From the NCBI GenBank assembly GCA_016720595.1, contig JADKKI010000030.1, forward strand, positions 124,001-188,000: a DNA stretch of 64,000 nt. The letters run 5' to 3'. Position numbers and translations under genes: made by a program. The notes beneath the pieces are model-generated. The model was not told the DNA's origin and did not search any database. It was given only the letters and a program-made list of their open reading frames with translations. The stretch comes from Myxococcales bacterium. Lineage in GTDB: Bacteria; Myxococcota_A; Polyangia; Haliangiales; Haliangiaceae. Positions 61,280-64,000 of the stretch are shown piece by piece; positions within the stretch are counted from its first letter, which is position 1; the number at the start of each line of letters is the position of its first letter.

Positions 61280-61353
61280 GCACCCGTAGCTCAGCTGGAT
61301 AGAGCGTTGGCCTCCGAAGCCAAAGGTCACAGGTTCGAATCTTGTCGGGTGCA
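61280..61353 (+). tRNA. tRNA-Arg (anticodon CCG)
   Basis: The acceptor stem pairs GCACCCG with CGGGTGC. The D arm is GCTC-AGCTGGAT-AGAGC, the anticodon stem TTGGC/GCCAA with loop CTCCGAA gives anticodon CCG (codon CGG), and the T arm has TTCGAAT. The discriminator is A. No CCA is encoded. Confidence 0.95.
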
Positions 61354-61364
61354 CTGCTGACCGT

Positions 61365-62066
61365 ATGCCGAAGACCCTCGCAGAGATCGCGATCGAGGCC
61401 GGGCTGGTCAACAAGGCCACCGCGGCCAAGGCGGGGAAGCTCGCCGAAGAGCGCAAAGAGCCGCTGATCGTGACGTTGATCAAGGAGCTCGGCGTCGACG
61501 AGGTCGCCCTCCTCGCCGCGTTCCGCAAGCAGACCCGGGTCCCGCTCGTCGATCCCAAGGACATCCACATCGATCCGGATGCGCTCCGCCAGGTCCCCAA
61601 GGACCTGTGTGCCCGGCTCCGGGTGCTGCCGCTGGGGCTGACCACCGATGCGGGGACCAAGGTCCTGCGGGTGGCGATGGCCGATCCCACCGATACGACG
61701 GCGATCGCCGAGCTCGAGGCGGTCTCGAACTGCGAGATCGACATCGTCGCCCTTCCGCTGTCGGCCATCGACGAGCTGGTCGCCAAGGGCTACCGGTCGA
61801 TCACCACGGCGGTCGTGGGCCGCCCGGTCGGCGGTTCGATGTTCATCACATCGAAGGGCAAGATCGGGTCGATCGAGCCCGAGTCCGAGGTCTCGGTCAC
61901 CGCCCAGATCCCGATCTCCGCGTTGCAACAGGCAGTTGGGACCGATGACCTCGAGGCCCGGCTGACCGCCCTGGTCGCCGTCCTGACCGCGAAGGGCCTG
62001 ATCACCGAGGCCGAGCTCTGGGAGGCCCTCAAGCGGGGCCGAAACCCGTCGAGCGGTACGACCTGA
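61365..62066 (+). CDS. GspE N-terminal (MshEN-like) domain protein
   Basis: The 233-residue protein resembles the N-terminal domain of type II secretion/pilus ATPases (T2SSE_N): [67 protein letters not shown] and a Tyr-ending helix. No ATPase domain follows. Such domains bind other pilus/secretion proteins and in some cases c-di-GMP; the GxxLxxxG repeats of true MshEN are only loosely present. It begins 11 nt after the tRNA. A kinase with zinc ribbon follows. Confidence 0.85.
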   Translation: MPKTLAEIAIEAGLVNKATAAKAGKLAEERKEPLIVTLIKELGVDEVALLAAFRKQTRVPLVDPKDIHIDPDALRQVPKDLCARLRVLPLGLTTDAGTKVLRVAMADPTDTTAIAELEAVSNCEIDIVALPLSAIDELVAKGYRSITTAVVGRPVGGSMFITSKGKIGSIEPESEVSVTAQIPISALQQAVGTDDLEARLTALVAVLTAKGLITEAELWEALKRGRNPSSGTT

Positions 62067-62140
62067 AACCGTAGAGGTTGCACGGGCCTCGCCCTGGAGG
62101 GTGGGCTATCATCTGGGCAGGTCGTCCGTCGCCCCGGCCT

Positions 62141-64000
62141 ATGTCCGCACATGACATGACTGCCCAGATCTCTTGCTCCGGTTGCAACCACGGGTACGCC
62201 GAGTCGGCGTTGTTCTGCCCGAACTGCGGCCGCCCCAAGGTCCGACCGACCACGGGGGATGCCCTCGTCGGCAAGCTGCTCGGCGAGCGGTTCCAGGTGC
62301 AGGCGCTCCTCGGCCAGGGTGCATCCGGCACGATCTATCGCGCGGAGCACATCACGCTCCGCCGCCGCGTGGCGATCAAGGTCCTGCACGCCGAGCTCTC
62401 GCGTGATGACCTCGCCGTCGAGCGGTTCCGGCGCGAGGCCACCACGGTGGCCGACATCGACAACGAGCACATCGTCGAGATCCACGATTTCGGCCGCACG
62501 CCCGATGGCCGGCTCTACCTCGCGATGGAGCTGCTCGAGGGCGAGACCCTCGACACCGTGCTCGCCCGCGAGAAGCAGCTGTCCGTCGAGCGCGCCGCCG
62601 ATGTGCTGATCCAGGTTGGCGAGGCGCTGATGGAGGCGCACGCGATCGGCTACGTCCATCGCGATCTGCGCCCGCGCAACATCTACCTGACCACGCGTCG
62701 CGCGAAGACCAACTTCGTCAAGCTCCTCGATTTCGGCCTCGCCAAGCTCGTCGACACCGACGCCCCGGTCGCCGCCGCGGCCAACGCCACCAACCTCGGG
62801 ATGACGTTCGGCGATCCGCGCTACATGTCGCCCGAGCAGGCTCGCGGTGATCGCATCGATCGCCGCGCCGATATCTATCAGCTCGGTTGCGTGGCCTACG
62901 AGATCCTCACCGGTGCACCGCCGTTCTCGGGCACGCGCGTGTTCGACATCCTCACCAAGCAGGTCACCGAGAGCCCGGCTCCGCTGCCCACGCGCCGCCC
63001 CGGCGTGCCGCTGTGGATGGAGGCCGCCGTCGCGAAGATGCTCGCGAAGGATCCGGAGAATCGGTTCGCCACGACCTCCCGCATGGTCGAGGCGCTGCGC
63101 CGCGGCCTCGACACCGGCGAGGTGATGGAGGATGCGATCGCGCGCCGCCGCGAGAGCGTGCCGCCCGCCTCCGTGTCGCGCGTGATGCAGCGCATGGGCA
63201 TCTCCTCGGATGGCCTGCCCGCCATGCCGGCGCCAATCGCAGCGCCGGTCGCCGTGCCGGCCGCCGTCGAGGAGCCCGCCGTCCGTCGAACCGGCACCCC
63301 GAAGGTCGGCGTGCCGATCGTCGCCGGTCCGATCCCCGAGCCCGTCGTGCAGCCGCCCGTGGTCGGCACGATCGAAGCGCCCACCCGCGCGCGTCGCCCC
63401 TCGGTTCAGCCCGACGACAACAACGTCTCCCAGGTCTGGTACGACGAGGGCGAGGATCTCGCGGCCTCTCGCGCCGGCGGCTCGCGCAGCCGATCGGACA
63501 GCATGGGCGATTCGCTCTACGACGAGGATGCACCGCCCCGCGGTCGTCGCTGGGGGCTGATCATCGGCGTGCTCGGGTTCCTCATCGTCGGTGGCACCGT
63601 TGCGTTCGCCCTCTCGCGCGGCGGCAGCAAGTCCAAGGCGTCCGAGGGCAGCGGCAGCGATGCGGTCGCGGGCATCACGGCGGATGCCGCACCGAGCACG
63701 ATCGTCGGCGATGACGCCGGCGTCCCCGATGCCGGCGTGATGGTCGCGGCCAAGCCGACCACGCGCCCCGCGGGCGGGAACGTCAACACCAACGCCGGCT
63801 CGCGGACGCAGCCCGTGCGCGACACCGGCGGCCCGCGTCGCCCAGGCGGCCCGGATCTCGGCGGCTTCGCACCGCCCGGCACCGTCAACGACAACACCGG
63901 GTTCCTCCCGCCGGGCACCCCGGGTGGCACCAACCCGACCCCGCCGACCCCGACCGTCTACGTGCCGCCCCCCACACCACCGGTCAAGCCCGTCGGCGTC
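62141..64000 (+). CDS. Membrane Ser/Thr protein kinase with N-terminal zinc ribbon (3' end cut)
   Basis: At least 620 residues are visible. A zinc ribbon (CSGCNHGYAESALFCPNCGR) comes first. The Hanks kinase domain (about 50-310) has LLGQGASGTIYRA, Lys in VAIKVL, HRDLRPRNIY, DFGLAKL and GDPRYMSPEQARG. A long Pro/Ala-rich linker, a transmembrane helix (GLIIGVLGFLIVGGTVAFAL, about 472-491) and a Gly/Pro/Thr-rich extracytoplasmic tail follow, still open at the window edge. ATG 62141 or in-frame ATG 62156 may be the start. The substrate is unknown. Confidence 0.92.
   Translation, partial: MSAHDMTAQISCSGCNHGYAESALFCPNCGRPKVRPTTGDALVGKLLGERFQVQALLGQGASGTIYRAEHITLRRRVAIKVLHAELSRDDLAVERFRREATTVADIDNEHIVEIHDFGRTPDGRLYLAMELLEGETLDTVLAREKQLSVERAADVLIQVGEALMEAHAIGYVHRDLRPRNIYLTTRRAKTNFVKLLDFGLAKLVDTDAPVAAAANATNLGMTFGDPRYMSPEQARGDRIDRRADIYQLGCVAYEILTGAPPFSGTRVFDILTKQVTESPAPLPTRRPGVPLWMEAAVAKMLAKDPENRFATTSRMVEALRRGLDTGEVMEDAIARRRESVPPASVSRVMQRMGISSDGLPAMPAPIAAPVAVPAAVEEPAVRRTGTPKVGVPIVAGPIPEPVVQPPVVGTIEAPTRARRPSVQPDDNNVSQVWYDEGEDLAASRAGGSRSRSDSMGDSLYDEDAPPRGRRWGLIIGVLGFLIVGGTVAFALSRGGSKSKASEGSGSDAVAGITADAAPSTIVGDDAGVPDAGVMVAAKPTTRPAGGNVNTNAGSRTQPVRDTGGPRRPGGPDLGGFAPPGTVNDNTGFLPPGTPGGTNPTPPTPTVYVPPPTPPVKPVGV

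Noticed and set aside
62078..62112. TTGCAC and TATCAT as a sigma-70 promoter for the last kinase
   Set aside because: The spacer is 23 nt, too long for a normal sigma-70 promoter, and the -10 is 28 nt from the ATG, unlike the leaderless pattern.

Overview
The window is very GC-rich and gene-dense. Its gene content points to a Myxococcota (delta-proteobacterial) genome, probably of the Haliangiales/Kofleriaceae type: three membrane Ser/Thr kinases (one fused to a STAND ATPase and propeller), three FHA proteins including an FHA-type enhancer-binding-protein relative, many large secreted lipoproteins (NHL, RCC1, lamin-tail, C-type-lectin, PD40, DPGC-repeat), a sigma-54-like promoter and rhomboid/RecA housekeeping genes. 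The lineage is inferred from gene content only; no marker was aligned.

Layout. 1-5796: 3' part of a giant Asp/Cys-repeat surface protein, an NHL lipoprotein and a coupled exported protein. 5815-8498 (-): recA, a small CxxC protein and a rhomboid protease in one operon. 8621-11597 (-): three lipoproteins. 11674-12081 (+): 7Fe ferredoxin. 12090-20265 (-): seven tightly packed genes, with two lamin-tail lipoprotein/thermonuclease pairs, an HhH outer-membrane barrel, a membrane-anchored protein and a universal stress protein. 20308-23406: a split small ORF, a PD40 lipoprotein, a YXWGXW protein behind a -24/-12 promoter, and a di-heme cytochrome c fused to rhodanese. 23496-31772: divergent kinase and FHA/winged-helix genes, a secreted protein, a histidine kinase without an ATPase domain, a frameshifted lipoprotein and an AurF-like diiron protein. 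31820-34022 (+): amino-acid ABC transporter with a fused binding protein-permease. 34032-38735: RCC1 lipoprotein, small lipoprotein, SRAP/HMCES and RarD. 38770-41352 (-): mtnP-mtnA-class II aldolase salvage operon. 41369-43158: a repeat/MITE cluster around a frameshifted lipoprotein gene. 43140-50870 (-): RlmI-like methyltransferase, FHA-AAA+ regulator and kinase-STAND-propeller giant. 50925-52961: Ham1-like fusion protein divergent from a zinc-ribbon protein. 53039-53191: second MITE. 53255-57874 (-): hydrolase plus benzoate-CoA-ligase-like pair, ParD-like/zeta toxin-antitoxin pair, malic enzyme. 57943-64000: YkgJ-like protein, FHA protein, pirin, unknown protein, tRNA-Arg(CCG), a GspE N-domain protein and a kinase cut by the window end.

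Two themes stand out. First, many transcription units start with a TAnnnT hexamer only 5-8 nt before an ATG/GTG and lack a Shine-Dalgarno sequence, which is the signature of leaderless mRNAs. At two divergent loci the opposing hexamers share the same TA step, so one tiny region could start both mRNAs. Second, the 12090-20265 cluster combines exported nucleases, lamin-tail lipoproteins and a helix-hairpin-helix outer-membrane barrel, which suggests an undescribed envelope system for handling extracellular DNA.

Sequence quality deserves caution. A 103-bp near-pure G tract, three single-base frameshifts and one in-frame stop suggest local assembly or read errors.
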